Below are positions 44,396 to 53,705 of a stretch of 64,000 nucleotides of DNA, piece after piece; within the stretch, counting starts at the first letter, position 1, and each line of letters starts with the position of its first letter. Both the position numbers and the translations under genes were made by a program. Source of the DNA: Pseudomonas syringae KCTC 12500 (GTDB taxonomy: Bacteria > Pseudomonadota > Gammaproteobacteria > Pseudomonadales > Pseudomonadaceae); contig NZ_AYTM02000002.1 of the NCBI RefSeq assembly GCF_000507185.2, forward strand, positions 3,817,501 through 3,881,500, read 5' to 3'. The notes below the pieces were generated by a model. The model ran no database searches, was not told the origin of the DNA, and saw only the letters and a program-made list of their open reading frames with translations.

Positions 44396-45847
44396 ATGCA
44401 CATCAACCGAAACGGCAGCCCGCAGCCCAGCATCGAGCTGGAGCGCTTTTATTCCGCATCGCAATCATTGGCCTCCAGTTCCGTACGCGAGCTCAGCCCT
44501 GCCGAGCAGACCATGTTGGATTCCATTACCGATTACCTGAAAGATCATGTGTTCGCTGCGCACAAACTGCCGTTGAGTGAGTCGACCGTCGACCAGGATG
44601 CCGTTCGTGCGCACAACGAGCAGATCGACAACATTATCGACTCTCGCGCCAGACGTTTGCTGGACGAGGGGGATACGCCTGCCACCATTGCCGACACCTT
44701 CGCCAAGGCGGAGAAGTTCGACAGGATGGCAACCACCGCTTCGACCGCGCTGCGCGCCACGCCGTTTGCCGCTGCGTCAGTGCTGCAATACATGCAGCCT
44801 GCCATCAACAAGGGCGACTGGCTGCCGACGCCGCTCAAACCCCTGACGCCATTTGTGTCCGGAGCGCTGTCCGGGATCATGGATCAGGTCGGCACCACGG
44901 TCATGAATCGCGCCACGGGCAACCTGCACTACCTGAGCACCTCGCCTGAGAAACTGCATGATGCGATGGCTGCTTCCGTGAAGCGTCATTCGCCGGGTGT
45001 CATGCGTCAGGCGGTCGATCTGGGCATTGCCGTTCAGACTTACAGCGCGCGTAATGCGGTGCGTACCGTACTGTCGCCAGCACTGGGATCCAGACCCGCC
45101 GTGCAGGGTGCGGTCGACATCAGCGTGTCGGCGGCAGGCGGCCTGGTGGCCAACGCGGGGTTCGGCAATCGGATGCTCAGTGTGCAGGCGCGTGATCACT
45201 TGCGCGGCGGTGCATTCGTGCTCGGCATCAAGGACAAGCAACCCAAGGCAGACTTGAGTGAAGAAACCGACTGGCTCGATGCCTACAATGCGATCAAGTC
45301 AGCCAGCTACGCCGGCGCGGCGCTGAACGCCGGCAAGCGGTTGGCGGGTCTGCCGCTGGACGTCGCCACCGACGGCCTGAAAGCAGTGAGAAGCCTGGTG
45401 TCGGCCACCGGTCTTGCGCAAAACGGGTTGGCCCTGGCAGGCGGCTTTGCCGGCGTGGGCAAATTACAGGAGATGGCGACCAAAAATATCACTGACCCGG
45501 CCACCAAGGCGGCGGTCAGCCAACTGACCAATATGGCCGGCTCGGCAGGCGTTTTTGCGGCCTGGACCACCGCAGCGGTCGCAACCGATCCCGCAGTAAA
45601 AAAAGCCGAGTCGTTCTTGCAGGATACGGTTAAATCGGCGGCGTCGAGTTCGACCAGCTATGTAGCCGACCAGACCGTCAAGCTGGCCAAGGCGGGCATT
45701 GACGCGAGTGGCGAAGCGATTACTGCGACCGGGGCATCCTTGCGTGACACATTACGTCGTCGCAATGCTCGTGAGCCGGACATCGAAGAGGGTGGCATTG
45801 CAGCGGGTTCACCGAGCGCGGTGCCGTTCCAGCCAGGGCGCTCATAA
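44396..45847 (+). CDS. hopAA1: Type III effector HopAA1
   Basis: 483-aa effector, conserved effector locus member, with the N-terminus MHINRNGSPQPSIELERFYS. It has a serine-rich, amphipathic secretion-type leader and a mostly helical, Ala-rich body. The start is set at 44396 by GAGAGGGAG and by the hrp box: a start at 44240 would lie right after the promoter's -10 element and cannot be in the transcript. In P. syringae this effector contributes to virulence with other CEL genes; its biochemical activity is not settled. It is convergent with hrpW, with a shared terminator. Confidence 0.93.
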   Translation: MHINRNGSPQPSIELERFYSASQSLASSSVRELSPAEQTMLDSITDYLKDHVFAAHKLPLSESTVDQDAVRAHNEQIDNIIDSRARRLLDEGDTPATIADTFAKAEKFDRMATTASTALRATPFAAASVLQYMQPAINKGDWLPTPLKPLTPFVSGALSGIMDQVGTTVMNRATGNLHYLSTSPEKLHDAMAASVKRHSPGVMRQAVDLGIAVQTYSARNAVRTVLSPALGSRPAVQGAVDISVSAAGGLVANAGFGNRMLSVQARDHLRGGAFVLGIKDKQPKADLSEETDWLDAYNAIKSASYAGAALNAGKRLAGLPLDVATDGLKAVRSLVSATGLAQNGLALAGGFAGVGKLQEMATKNITDPATKAAVSQLTNMAGSAGVFAAWTTAAVATDPAVKKAESFLQDTVKSAASSSTSYVADQTVKLAKAGIDASGEAITATGASLRDTLRRRNAREPDIEEGGIAAGSPSAVPFQPGRS

Positions 45848-45873
45848 GCGTCTCCAATCATAGCCGGTAAAGG

Positions 45874-45905
45874 AAAGGGGCGCCCTCTACGGAATGCGCC
45901 CCTTT
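45874..45905. terminator. Bidirectional terminator between hopAA1 and hrpW
   Basis: Perfect 10-bp stem AAAGGGGCGC / GCGCCCCTTT with a 12-nt loop, flanked by A and T tracts, so it can terminate both convergent genes. Confidence 0.85.
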
Positions 45906-45930
45906 GCTTGTTCCTCATGTATGCGTCGTA

Positions 45931-47250
45931 TCAGAGCTCGGTGTGCTGGGTAGACGCCTTGGTCTTGTCATAGGCGTGCTTGACGTCGGTCATGGCGATG
46001 TCGCCAGTGGCCAGTTTCAGATCGTCACTGTCGCTTTTGACGAGGGCGAACTTGCCATGGGTCGCGTCCACGCCATTGAGCTCGACACTCATGTCATCAA
46101 ACTGCTTGCCACCATTGGTGCGGACCAGCGTACCGAAATCGGTGGCCTTGAAACCGTCGACTTTCAGGTGGGTATCGGCGTTGAGCTGAATGACCTTGTC
46201 ATCGGCACCGTTGGCGCTGCTGTTAGTGATGTTCAGGTTGGTGACCTTTGCGCCTCCTTCGCCCTTGACCGTGATCATGTCTTCACCGACGTTCTGGGCG
46301 TGCACGTTATCAATGGTGACTTGCTCCGAGTTTTTGGCATTCACGTGGATGCCGTCGGCTTCGTTCTCGCCCAGGTTCACGTTTTTCAGTACAGCGCCTT
46401 CGGCCAGTTCGAACAGGGGCTTCTGATGTTCGTCCTGGTCGCCGGTGCCCATCGACTTGTCGGCGGTAAAGGTTGCACCGTGGCCGTCATACACCTGGTC
46501 AGGACCGACTTTGATGGTGTCTCTCACGACATTGACTTCGCCGGATTGCTCAAGAGAGCCCGTTGTATCCGAAACCGTTCCGTTGCCCGAGTTGCGGCCG
46601 GGATTGGCCAGTTGCGGGGTGACTTGAGGTGTTACGCCATCACCGCTGTCGCTTCCGTTGTCGGTCGAAGGCGTGCCGCTGCCGTCTGCGCCAGTCGACG
46701 CATAGCTGCCGCCGCCGTCACCTTCAGTGGCCGGGGATGTACCGCCACCATCGCCACCACCCGACGCCGCTGTTGTACCGCCGCCGTCACCGCCTGAAGT
46801 CGCCTCAGTACCGCCTCCGCCGTCGTCCCCGCCTGAAGCCGCCTCAGTACCACCGCCACCGCCTTCGGTCGATGGTGTACCGAGTCCGCCATTGTTCTGA
46901 AACGGGTCTTGCCACTCGTTGGCGTCCTGACCCGTGTCCTGTTTTTTATTGAGGTTCATGAGCATTTGCAGCAGCGATGTGACGAGCGCGCTGAGCAGCT
47001 TGACGACATTGGATTGAGGGTCAGTTGCAGCATTGCTGTCGGTGGGGCTTTGAACCGTATTGTCGGGTTTTCCGAAACTGACGTCTTTCTGGCTGGTAGT
47101 GTCGAACAGCAGGGCACTCGGGTCGACGGCCTGTGCAGTGCTCTCCTCGCTGAACGTATTGGTCTGCGGGCTTTTGCCGCTCAGCGCCGAGAAGTCCAGC
47201 TGGGTTGAAGCGGGTTGGTAGGAGGTGGAGGAGTTGATACCGATGCTCAT
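45931..47250 (-). CDS. hrpW: Harpin with pectate-lyase-like domain, HrpW
   Basis: 439-aa secreted two-domain harpin. The N-terminal half is Ser/Gln/Asn-rich and cysteine-free, with an amphipathic segment VVKLLSALVTSLLQMLMNLN (about residues 82-101). A glycine- and Thr/Ser-rich linker with degenerate repeats (about residues 120-200) leads to a PL3 pectate-lyase-like beta-helix (about residues 235-439, from VVRDTIKVGPDQVYDGHG). In P. syringae HrpW binds pectate and is secreted by the T3SS. The hrp box is 126 bp upstream on the minus strand. Confidence 0.95.
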   Translation of the reverse strand: MSIGINSSTSYQPASTQLDFSALSGKSPQTNTFSEESTAQAVDPSALLFDTTSQKDVSFGKPDNTVQSPTDSNAATDPQSNVVKLLSALVTSLLQMLMNLNKKQDTGQDANEWQDPFQNNGGLGTPSTEGGGGGTEAASGGDDGGGGTEATSGGDGGGTTAASGGGDGGGTSPATEGDGGGSYASTGADGSGTPSTDNGSDSGDGVTPQVTPQLANPGRNSGNGTVSDTTGSLEQSGEVNVVRDTIKVGPDQVYDGHGATFTADKSMGTGDQDEHQKPLFELAEGAVLKNVNLGENEADGIHVNAKNSEQVTIDNVHAQNVGEDMITVKGEGGAKVTNLNITNSSANGADDKVIQLNADTHLKVDGFKATDFGTLVRTNGGKQFDDMSVELNGVDATHGKFALVKSDSDDLKLATGDIAMTDVKHAYDKTKASTQHTEL

Positions 47251-47375
47251 GGTGCTTTACCTCGATGGGATGGACATATGAACCAGCGTCGTCTTCCGGA
47301 GTTACCGGCGTTGATCGCCGCGTCCTTGTCGGGTTCTATAGGTCGATGAGGACTCTGCCTTGGCGTTGCCCGAAG

Positions 47376-47403
47376 TGAGTGGCAGCACGGGGGGATGGGT
47401 TCC
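47376..47403 (-). promoter_or_regulatory. hrp box (HrpL promoter) of hrpW
   Basis: On the minus strand GGAACC-N15-CCACTCA, a perfect consensus, 126 bp upstream of the hrpW start. Confidence 0.92.
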
Positions 47404-47467
47404 CGTTTGTGTGAGTTGACTGGCGATGACTCCGCTGCACCGGGCTGGAGAGGCCGACTCGCGCCAA

Positions 47468-47496
47468 GGAACCAAAACGCCTTGCCCTCCGACTCA
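47468..47496 (+). promoter_or_regulatory. Degenerate hrp-box-like sequence
   Basis: GGAACC-N16-CGACTCA differs from the consensus CCACNNA at one base. It precedes no gene of its own other than shcE, which has its own perfect box. It could be the remnant promoter of shcM-hopM1. Confidence 0.45.
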
Positions 47497-47562
47497 GTGC
47501 GCACACGCCAGCAAAAAAATGGTGTGGACCCACAGCGCACCGAGAGGCTGATAAACACACGG

Positions 47563-47590
47563 GGGGCTGTGTCCCTGGCGGCCCCTTTTT
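47563..47590 (+). terminator. Hairpin with T-run upstream of shcE
   Basis: GGGGCT / GGCCCC, 6-bp stem with one wobble and an 11-nt loop, followed by TTTTT. It sits just before the shcE hrp box and would end transcription from upstream. Confidence 0.5.
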
Positions 47591-47592
47591 GT

Positions 47593-47620
47593 GGAACCGA
47601 CAACGCCAGGCAGCCACTCA
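47593..47620 (+). promoter_or_regulatory. hrp box (HrpL promoter) of shcE
   Basis: GGAACC-N15-CCACTCA, perfect consensus, 40 bp upstream of the shcE start. Confidence 0.92.
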
Positions 47621-47660
47621 ATGCCTGGTCAGCTCAGGCTTTTCTTAAAGGACTATGACG

Positions 47661-48050
47661 ATGAATACCTCGCAACATGAGTTTTCCCGTTTCATCACTG
47701 CGCTGGGTGCCCAGCTTGGCACTTCGCTTACCTGGCAGAACGGGGTATGCGCGCTGTATGACGGCCAGGACAACGAAGCCGCCGTCATCGAGTTGCCCGA
47801 GCACAGTGAGATGGTCATCTTTCATTGCCGTGTCGGGCGATGCCCTCAACGCTCTGCCGATTTGCAGCACTTGTTGAGCCTGAACTTCGACGTCGCCCGC
47901 TTGCACGGTTGCTGGTTTGCCGTCGATCAGGGCGATGTGCGCCTGTGTGCGCAACGTGAGCTGGTTTCGCTCGATGAGCCAGCCTTTTGCGACGTAACGC
48001 GTGGCTTTATTGCTCAGGCACGCGAAGCCCGCGCATTTCTGCACGCCTGA
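47661..48050 (+). CDS. shcE: Type III chaperone ShcE (AvrF), for AvrE
   Basis: 129-aa acidic protein of the CesT/ShcM type III chaperone class, small, no cysteine motif, with the usual alternating strands (VCALYDGQ, AVIELPEHSEMVIFHCRVG). It is convergent with avrE1, which is the known arrangement of avrE and avrF. The start is ATG 47661, eight bases behind AAAGGA; the ATG at 47655 is too near. It is needed for AvrE secretion and stability according to known family biology. Confidence 0.9.
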   Translation: MNTSQHEFSRFITALGAQLGTSLTWQNGVCALYDGQDNEAAVIELPEHSEMVIFHCRVGRCPQRSADLQHLLSLNFDVARLHGCWFAVDQGDVRLCAQRELVSLDEPAFCDVTRGFIAQAREARAFLHA

Positions 48051-48064
48051 ACAGGCGGGGTTGC

Positions 48065-48100
48065 ACGCAAAAGCGTCGCTTCCATGCGGCGCTTTTGCGT
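48065..48100. terminator. Bidirectional terminator between shcE and avrE1
   Basis: Perfect 11-bp stem ACGCAAAAGCG / CGCTTTTGCGT with a 14-nt loop, in the gap of 61 bp between convergent genes. Confidence 0.85.
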
Positions 48101-48111
48101 TGTTTCAGCTA

Positions 48112-51100
48112 TCAGCTTTTGACTTCGAAGCCCGACAGTTTCAACTCGCCTGCCGCCTCTTTCAGCGACGCCGAGGGCCGCGACAGCTCCCCGTCGAACG
48201 TGTAGCCAATGGGTTTGTCCTGATCTTCGCCATAGATGAAATTGATCCGCCCGAGGGTCTTGTTCACGCTCAACGACGCCCCGCTGTTGTAGCTGATCAG
48301 TGGCGTGGGTGACGTGAAATTCTCGGTCTGCGGTGGGGCATGGAACACCACCAGCCTTCTGATCCTCATGTTGTTGCGATTTTCCAGAAGGCCGGAGAGT
48401 TGGGTCTGCGTCAGCGTACCCCTGCGGCTGCCTTCGTCGATCTCGTCGATCAGCGAGTCTTTCGGTTCAAGGCGTACCCGGGCGAGGGTGCCCTGGCTGT
48501 TTTCAAGCTGCTTGACCATGGCGCTGAGCGTCGGGTCCTGACGCATGTACTCGGCGACCCTGGCCGCGTTGCCGGGCGCACTGGCTTCGCGTATCGACCC
48601 CATGATTCTGGTGAGGATGCTTTCCTTGCTCAGGCCGGACAGGCTGGTCTTGCTGGTTTGGAAGCGGGCATTGTCCAGCACACTGTGATTGTTGATCGAC
48701 GCTTCGTGTTGCACGCCCGCCCGTTTCAGGTCTCGAAGCGCCTTGTATTGCGTGTCGTTCTGCGACGGTTTGTCGGCAAACAGCGCTTTGAGCCCGTCAA
48801 GTCGAGCCTGAATGGCCTGCTCAGGGTTCATGTCGGCGTAAAGAGCGTTCAGCGGATCCTTCAGGTCTGCAAGGCGGGCGGTCGTGGCTTTATCCTTGAA
48901 GGCCGCACCGAGACTTTTCGATAGTTTGTCCAGGCTCTCGGTGGTCATCGGGGTCGCTACGTTAAAGCGGAACTTGACCCGTTTGACGGTTTTGTCATCA
49001 ATGGTCACGTTCGCTGCGACCCCCAGGTTATTGGCTGCCGATTGCGTCGCTGGCGTCGGCCCGGCAGCGGAGGCGGAGGCGGGTGTCGCTGTGGCGTTGG
49101 TATGTGTGCCACTGATTTGCCCGCGTGCCTGCCCGCCGACGTTCAGGCTGTTGAAAAAGCGCGGCCGGTTCTTGCCGCCTTCGCGCAGCTCTGTCTTGTC
49201 GTTCTTCTGGGTCAGGGAGTAATCGGTGTAGCTCAGCAGGTTGACCGTGACATTCGCCGCCACGCCCAGACGCGCAACTGCGGAAAGCGGCGCGCTGTCG
49301 GCCTCCGACAGACCGAAGCCGACGCGCATATCAGCGCTGAAGCCTGTCGTGATATCGAAATTGAAGCGGCGCGCTTCATAGGTTTCGTGGTCCTTGACCT
49401 TGTTCAACAGCTGCAAGGGGTTGAGCTTGCCTTCGAACAGATCGTCGACGAACCCGTCGATTTCGTCGTCCGCCACATTGAAGATCACCCCGGCACGCTG
49501 GCTGGCGGCAGCGGTTGCGGTCACGTCTCCGCCAAGACGGAAGTTCGGGGTCATCTTGCGGTTGTTGCCGATATCGACGCTGCGGGCAGGGTGGTTGTCG
49601 TCGAAGAACCCCGGCCAGTAGTCCTTGCCGCCGCCCACGCCGCCGCTGATGTTGCCGGCCGCTTCTCTCATCAGGTACAGGGTCACGCCACCTTCGCAGC
49701 GTTCGGCACTGAAGAGGTAGTTGCGATTGCCGGTAGCGCCGGCGGTCGGCCACGGGCCTGTCGACTTGTCGGCCAATACGGCGAACGGGCTGGTGAGGTT
49801 CAGCCCGTAACTGCGTTGCACGCCGATTTCATCGTCGCCATGCTCCAGGTTTTTGAGCATGGCCTTGAGCGTGTCGGCCAGTTCGGACTGATCCTGGCTG
49901 CCGGTTGCCGCGCGCATATTGACGCTGACCGCGTGGTCGGATTTCTTGAGCGCGTTCGAGAACGCCTTGACTGCGTCATACGCGCCTTCCAGTGCTGCGT
50001 TATCGGTAAAGCCCATGTCGGTGACCTGCTTGACCGGGTTCTCGCCATAGGTCACATCGCGTAACGAGGTCAATTCCGCTTGCAGCCTGGGCAGGTCGCT
50101 GCTGCGTGTCAGCAGCTCAACCTTGCTGATCAGCACGCCGAGGTCTTTCAGGGTGACCAGATCCAGCGCCAGACGGGCCTTGCTCAGCCCGTGATCTTCG
50201 TTGGCATCGCGGCGCTGTCCCAGACCGATATCGGTTTTGGTGTGAGAAAGCTTCACTCCGTTGTCTTTCAGCCGCTTGAGCGTTGTGGCCGTCGGATTTT
50301 CTGCGGATGGGGCGACTTGCGTCAGGGCGTCATCCAGCTCTTTCACGAAATCATGGCCGGAGCTTTTGAAGTTGAGCATCGACCCCAGTTCAGCCAGCTT
50401 CTTGCCGAGCTGAGTGCGTTTTGACGACTTTGCCACTGCGCTGTGCTGGTTGAGCACACCGTCGTTCTGCCTGAGGTTTTTGAGCTTGCCGTAGTCCTTG
50501 CCAATGTTCTCCAACGCAGTTCTGGCGTGCTTTTCCAGTTCGTCGCGGAAGACTTCGAGTTCTTTTGCCAGCTCAGCGCCCTCAGGGCCAAGCTGCAGGC
50601 GCGCAATGCGCGCTTTCAGATCGTTGCCCGGAGTCGGGGGTGCGCCGCCGGCTTCATGAATCAGTTCGAGTTGTTTGAACGCGATCAGCTCTTTCTTATA
50701 GAGCTCCTTCAGGCCCTCGCGACCATGATAGCGATGCTGGATGTTGTTGCCGACGTTCTTCATCCAGCGAGGCGGTTCCAGCGTGTGCTTGTAAACGTTG
50801 GCGCGAATGGCCTCGCTGGCGGTGGGGCGATTGCTTTTCTCCATGCCGCTGCGCCCGAATGCATTGATGTCCAGCTTTGCTGTCAACCCGGTGCCTGGAA
50901 TCCGCCAGGTCTTGTGCGCGCGCGTGATGCGGTTGTAAACGTCGTTCAAGCCGTTTTTTTCTACGGGACGCTGTTCGAACGCTTGCCACTGCCCCTCTTT
51001 GAGTTGCATCAGGCCTTGACCGGCGGCGTCCTCGACCTGGACGCTCAAGCGATTGTCATCATTGCTGTACAGCGCTTTGACCGGTTGGCCGTCAGGCGCT

Positions 51101-53487
51101 GCAAGAGGCGTCCATTTAGCGGCCAGCTGGCCTCCGAATCGGGTTGCCTGCCATGCCTCTCGCGGCATGCGATACAGCTTGCCGGTGCTGCTCAGCGCGT
51201 AAAGGTTGTGCTTTTCGTCCAGTGCCAGTTCCTTGATGTCACCGTCAATTGCGGACGTATCCAGATCAATGGGTTTGTGGTCCTTGCTATGGGCCGTCAA
51301 CCTGTTCTGATCATCGAGCGCGACAAAGCGCTTGTCGCTGACCATGGCAAAAGCGGTCACGACCCGATTCTCCAGCCCTGCGATTTCCTTGCCCATCGCC
51401 ACTTTGGTCGAGCGCGCTATCTGGGCCAGTGCCGTATTGTGGTCGAAGGCGACATTAGGGTGTTTAGGGGCCACGTCGAGCCTGAGCAACTTGCCACCTT
51501 TCAACACGTAGGCGTTGCTGTCGGCTCCGCGTTGCAAGCGATCGACATCCTTGATGCCTGCGTCTTTCCAGCACTGCGGCGTCGCGTCCCAACGCTGGAT
51601 GCGACCGGCGCTCAAACCGACCAGACCTGCACGGTCGAGGTGCAGGCGGTCGGCCCCGACGGGCGCAGGCATAACCGTCAGGCCGCGTGTGTTGTCCAGA
51701 ACCAGCGCATTGGTCAGGTTCCAGCCGCTTTCCAGCTTCGCACCCTGCTCGTCGAGCGCATGGGAGTGCACCTCGCCCTGACGATTCCTGATCAGTGCGT
51801 GCACGCGACCGTCATCGCCGCTGATGAATCCGCTGACGCTGTTGTGGCCGCCCATTGGTTGGTCGTCCAGCCTGTAGCCGGCCCGTTCGGGCATCAGGCG
51901 CAACGTTGCATCGTTGCTTTCGAAGGCGCTGCGATCAGTGCTGTAAAGCCTGCCCTGCGTGTCGGCAATAAATAGCCTGTCGTTGCTCAGGGCGACTTCG
52001 GCGGCTTGTGCCTGACCGCCGTCGAGTTCCAGGGTTTTGGTTTTTTTCGGGGTCAGCCCACCAATCACCGGACTCATGTCGGTCAGCAGGACGGTCTGCA
52101 CGTCCGAGCCGCTGAGCAGTGCCGCGCTATCGTCAGGTGCGACCGAAAATGACTTCAGGTCGTTGAACTCGGCGTGTGGCATGAACGGGCTGGAGAGATC
52201 GACGACCACATCGTCACTTTTGGCGTAGACCGAGCCGTTGCCTCCGGTTATCAGGCGGTTGAAAGCGATGTTCTCGATTTCATCCACCGGCTTCCAGCGT
52301 GCGGGGAGCGGTTCGAACTGGTACAGCCGGTCTTCGTGCACGCGCAGGCGGTCGCCGTTGGTGGTCTGATGGACGTCGGTGAGGTGAGCGATATGTGCCT
52401 TGCCCGGCAACTCCTGGCTGCGCCGCCCGTCAAGGGTGTCGAGATGAATGTGGTTTTCTTCACGCTGCATGTTCACCGGCGGAGGTTTTCCGCCCGGTAC
52501 CGGCAGTGTTGGCTCACTGCTGCGGATGACGGCCAGCGAGCTGTCGCCCTGCGCCAGATGCAGCAGATGCCCGTTGGCTTGCAGAAGTTGGTGGCCCTGC
52601 GCGCCTTGCTCACTCTGCTGCGCCAGATAGGTTTGTCCGGGCTTGGCGAGTATGTCGTCCAGCAGCGCGGCCATGCCGGGCGTCTTGAACGAAGAGAAAT
52701 CCGGCTTGCCGTCGGCACTCAGCCTGACAGTGGGCTGTGGTCGCGCATTGCGTATCAGTTGCTCACTCCTGAGCTCGGAGCGCCCGCTGGTGCCATGTTC
52801 CAGCCCGGGGTTGCGCAGCGCGAGCGGCCCGTCAGGATCGCCGGCTTTGGTGCCGGAACCGCTTGCCGCGTTCGTGTCGACAGGCTGCATTGACTGGCGT
52901 GTACCATCGGAGCCTTTCAGGCGGCCGCCGGGGGTACGGCGTTCGCGCATAGCGCTGGCGACCGCCTCTTCGTCAGTCATGGGCTCTGCGGATAGTTGTT
53001 CTGAAGCGCTACGCGTGAGCTGATCCTGCGGAAGATTGAACGTGACACGGCGATTGTTACGGGGGGCAGTGTCTGTCCGCGTCGATTCTTCTTCTATTTC
53101 ATGCGTCGTCGTTCCTGAAGCGTTCGCCCTATTCGTACGGGTGCGCAGAATGGACTTGGGGAGATGATCGCTGTGCTGTGGCGGGTTATCCGGCAAACGA
53201 GTGCCATGAGCGGTGTTTCTGCTGGCCTCGCGACTGGAGCGCGGCGCTGAGCTTGAGTTGGGTTGTGTACTGGGCGGCCTTGCTGCCGACTGCCGGGGTG
53301 TCCTGGATTTCTGAAAAACCTTGCCGACACTTTTCAGCAGCCGTTTTCCCATGCTCCCTAGGGAATGTGATGAGCGCTGGGTCGGCTGTTCGGTTTGCTG
53401 CCGGAGATTTGAAGGGTTGTCGGCTCTTGCTGTCGCTTCTGGCGCAATGACGTTTCCGGTATCGCGGTTGACCGTTGGTACCTGCAC
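48112..53487 (-). CDS. avrE1: Type III effector AvrE1
   Basis: 1791-aa effector of the AvrE/DspA/WtsE family, usual length about 1795 aa. The N-terminal ~250 residues are disordered, Ser/Thr/Arg-rich and carry the secretion signal. The middle contains a beta-propeller-like region with repeated short strand motifs. At least one WxxxE-type motif is visible (WQAFE, about residue 834). The C-terminal half holds an amphipathic, possibly pore-forming region and ends in LKLSGFEVKS. In P. syringae AvrE forms a plant-membrane channel for water and solutes, giving watersoaking. Its promoter is a perfect hrp box. Confidence 0.95.
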   Translation of the reverse strand: MQVPTVNRDTGNVIAPEATARADNPSNLRQQTEQPTQRSSHSLGSMGKRLLKSVGKVFQKSRTPRQSAARPPSTQPNSSSAPRSSREASRNTAHGTRLPDNPPQHSDHLPKSILRTRTNRANASGTTTHEIEEESTRTDTAPRNNRRVTFNLPQDQLTRSASEQLSAEPMTDEEAVASAMRERRTPGGRLKGSDGTRQSMQPVDTNAASGSGTKAGDPDGPLALRNPGLEHGTSGRSELRSEQLIRNARPQPTVRLSADGKPDFSSFKTPGMAALLDDILAKPGQTYLAQQSEQGAQGHQLLQANGHLLHLAQGDSSLAVIRSSEPTLPVPGGKPPPVNMQREENHIHLDTLDGRRSQELPGKAHIAHLTDVHQTTNGDRLRVHEDRLYQFEPLPARWKPVDEIENIAFNRLITGGNGSVYAKSDDVVVDLSSPFMPHAEFNDLKSFSVAPDDSAALLSGSDVQTVLLTDMSPVIGGLTPKKTKTLELDGGQAQAAEVALSNDRLFIADTQGRLYSTDRSAFESNDATLRLMPERAGYRLDDQPMGGHNSVSGFISGDDGRVHALIRNRQGEVHSHALDEQGAKLESGWNLTNALVLDNTRGLTVMPAPVGADRLHLDRAGLVGLSAGRIQRWDATPQCWKDAGIKDVDRLQRGADSNAYVLKGGKLLRLDVAPKHPNVAFDHNTALAQIARSTKVAMGKEIAGLENRVVTAFAMVSDKRFVALDDQNRLTAHSKDHKPIDLDTSAIDGDIKELALDEKHNLYALSSTGKLYRMPREAWQATRFGGQLAAKWTPLAAPDGQPVKALYSNDDNRLSVQVEDAAGQGLMQLKEGQWQAFEQRPVEKNGLNDVYNRITRAHKTWRIPGTGLTAKLDINAFGRSGMEKSNRPTASEAIRANVYKHTLEPPRWMKNVGNNIQHRYHGREGLKELYKKELIAFKQLELIHEAGGAPPTPGNDLKARIARLQLGPEGAELAKELEVFRDELEKHARTALENIGKDYGKLKNLRQNDGVLNQHSAVAKSSKRTQLGKKLAELGSMLNFKSSGHDFVKELDDALTQVAPSAENPTATTLKRLKDNGVKLSHTKTDIGLGQRRDANEDHGLSKARLALDLVTLKDLGVLISKVELLTRSSDLPRLQAELTSLRDVTYGENPVKQVTDMGFTDNAALEGAYDAVKAFSNALKKSDHAVSVNMRAATGSQDQSELADTLKAMLKNLEHGDDEIGVQRSYGLNLTSPFAVLADKSTGPWPTAGATGNRNYLFSAERCEGGVTLYLMREAAGNISGGVGGGKDYWPGFFDDNHPARSVDIGNNRKMTPNFRLGGDVTATAAASQRAGVIFNVADDEIDGFVDDLFEGKLNPLQLLNKVKDHETYEARRFNFDITTGFSADMRVGFGLSEADSAPLSAVARLGVAANVTVNLLSYTDYSLTQKNDKTELREGGKNRPRFFNSLNVGGQARGQISGTHTNATATPASASAAGPTPATQSAANNLGVAANVTIDDKTVKRVKFRFNVATPMTTESLDKLSKSLGAAFKDKATTARLADLKDPLNALYADMNPEQAIQARLDGLKALFADKPSQNDTQYKALRDLKRAGVQHEASINNHSVLDNARFQTSKTSLSGLSKESILTRIMGSIREASAPGNAARVAEYMRQDPTLSAMVKQLENSQGTLARVRLEPKDSLIDEIDEGSRRGTLTQTQLSGLLENRNNMRIRRLVVFHAPPQTENFTSPTPLISYNSGASLSVNKTLGRINFIYGEDQDKPIGYTFDGELSRPSASLKEAAGELKLSGFEVKS

Positions 53488-53558
53488 GGTGCATCTCCCT
53501 TTCCTTTTGCCGCCCGACGACGGCGATTGTGTAACCCTTTGAAAAGTCCTTCAGTTCC

Positions 53559-53586
53559 TGTGTGGCATGGGAAAGGCACCGGTTCC
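53559..53586 (-). promoter_or_regulatory. hrp box (HrpL promoter) of avrE1
   Basis: On the minus strand GGAACC-N15-CCACACA, perfect consensus, 71 bp upstream of the avrE1 start. Confidence 0.92.
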
Positions 53587-53650
53587 AAAGAAAAACAGCT
53601 GGCTGAAACGTTTCAGGCTCGTGCGTACGCAAGCGAAATATGCCTTGCAA

Positions 53651-53678
53651 GGAACTGGAAAGGCGGGCGTGCCACGTA
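53651..53678 (+). promoter_or_regulatory. hrp box (HrpL promoter) of hrpH
   Basis: GGAACT-N15-CCACGTA, 28 bp upstream of the hrpH start at 53706. The first element has T in place of the final C of GGAACC. The position excludes the longer frame starting at 53640. Confidence 0.85.
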
Positions 53679-53705
53679 GGGGGACACGTTCAGGACATTC
53701 CGCAC

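Larger units (their letters stand above)
47404..47592. other. hopM1-shcM gap: intergenic region where the effector pair is usually found
   Basis: In typical P. syringae conserved effector loci, shcM and hopM1 lie between hrpW and shcE. Here only this stretch is present, containing an hrp-box-like sequence (47468-47496) and a hairpin with a T-run (47563-47590). No coding frame of either gene remains. Confidence 0.6.

Noticed and set aside
50443..51975. Plus-strand open frame of 510 codons inside avrE1
   Set aside because: Antisense to the known effector; no SD and no domain.
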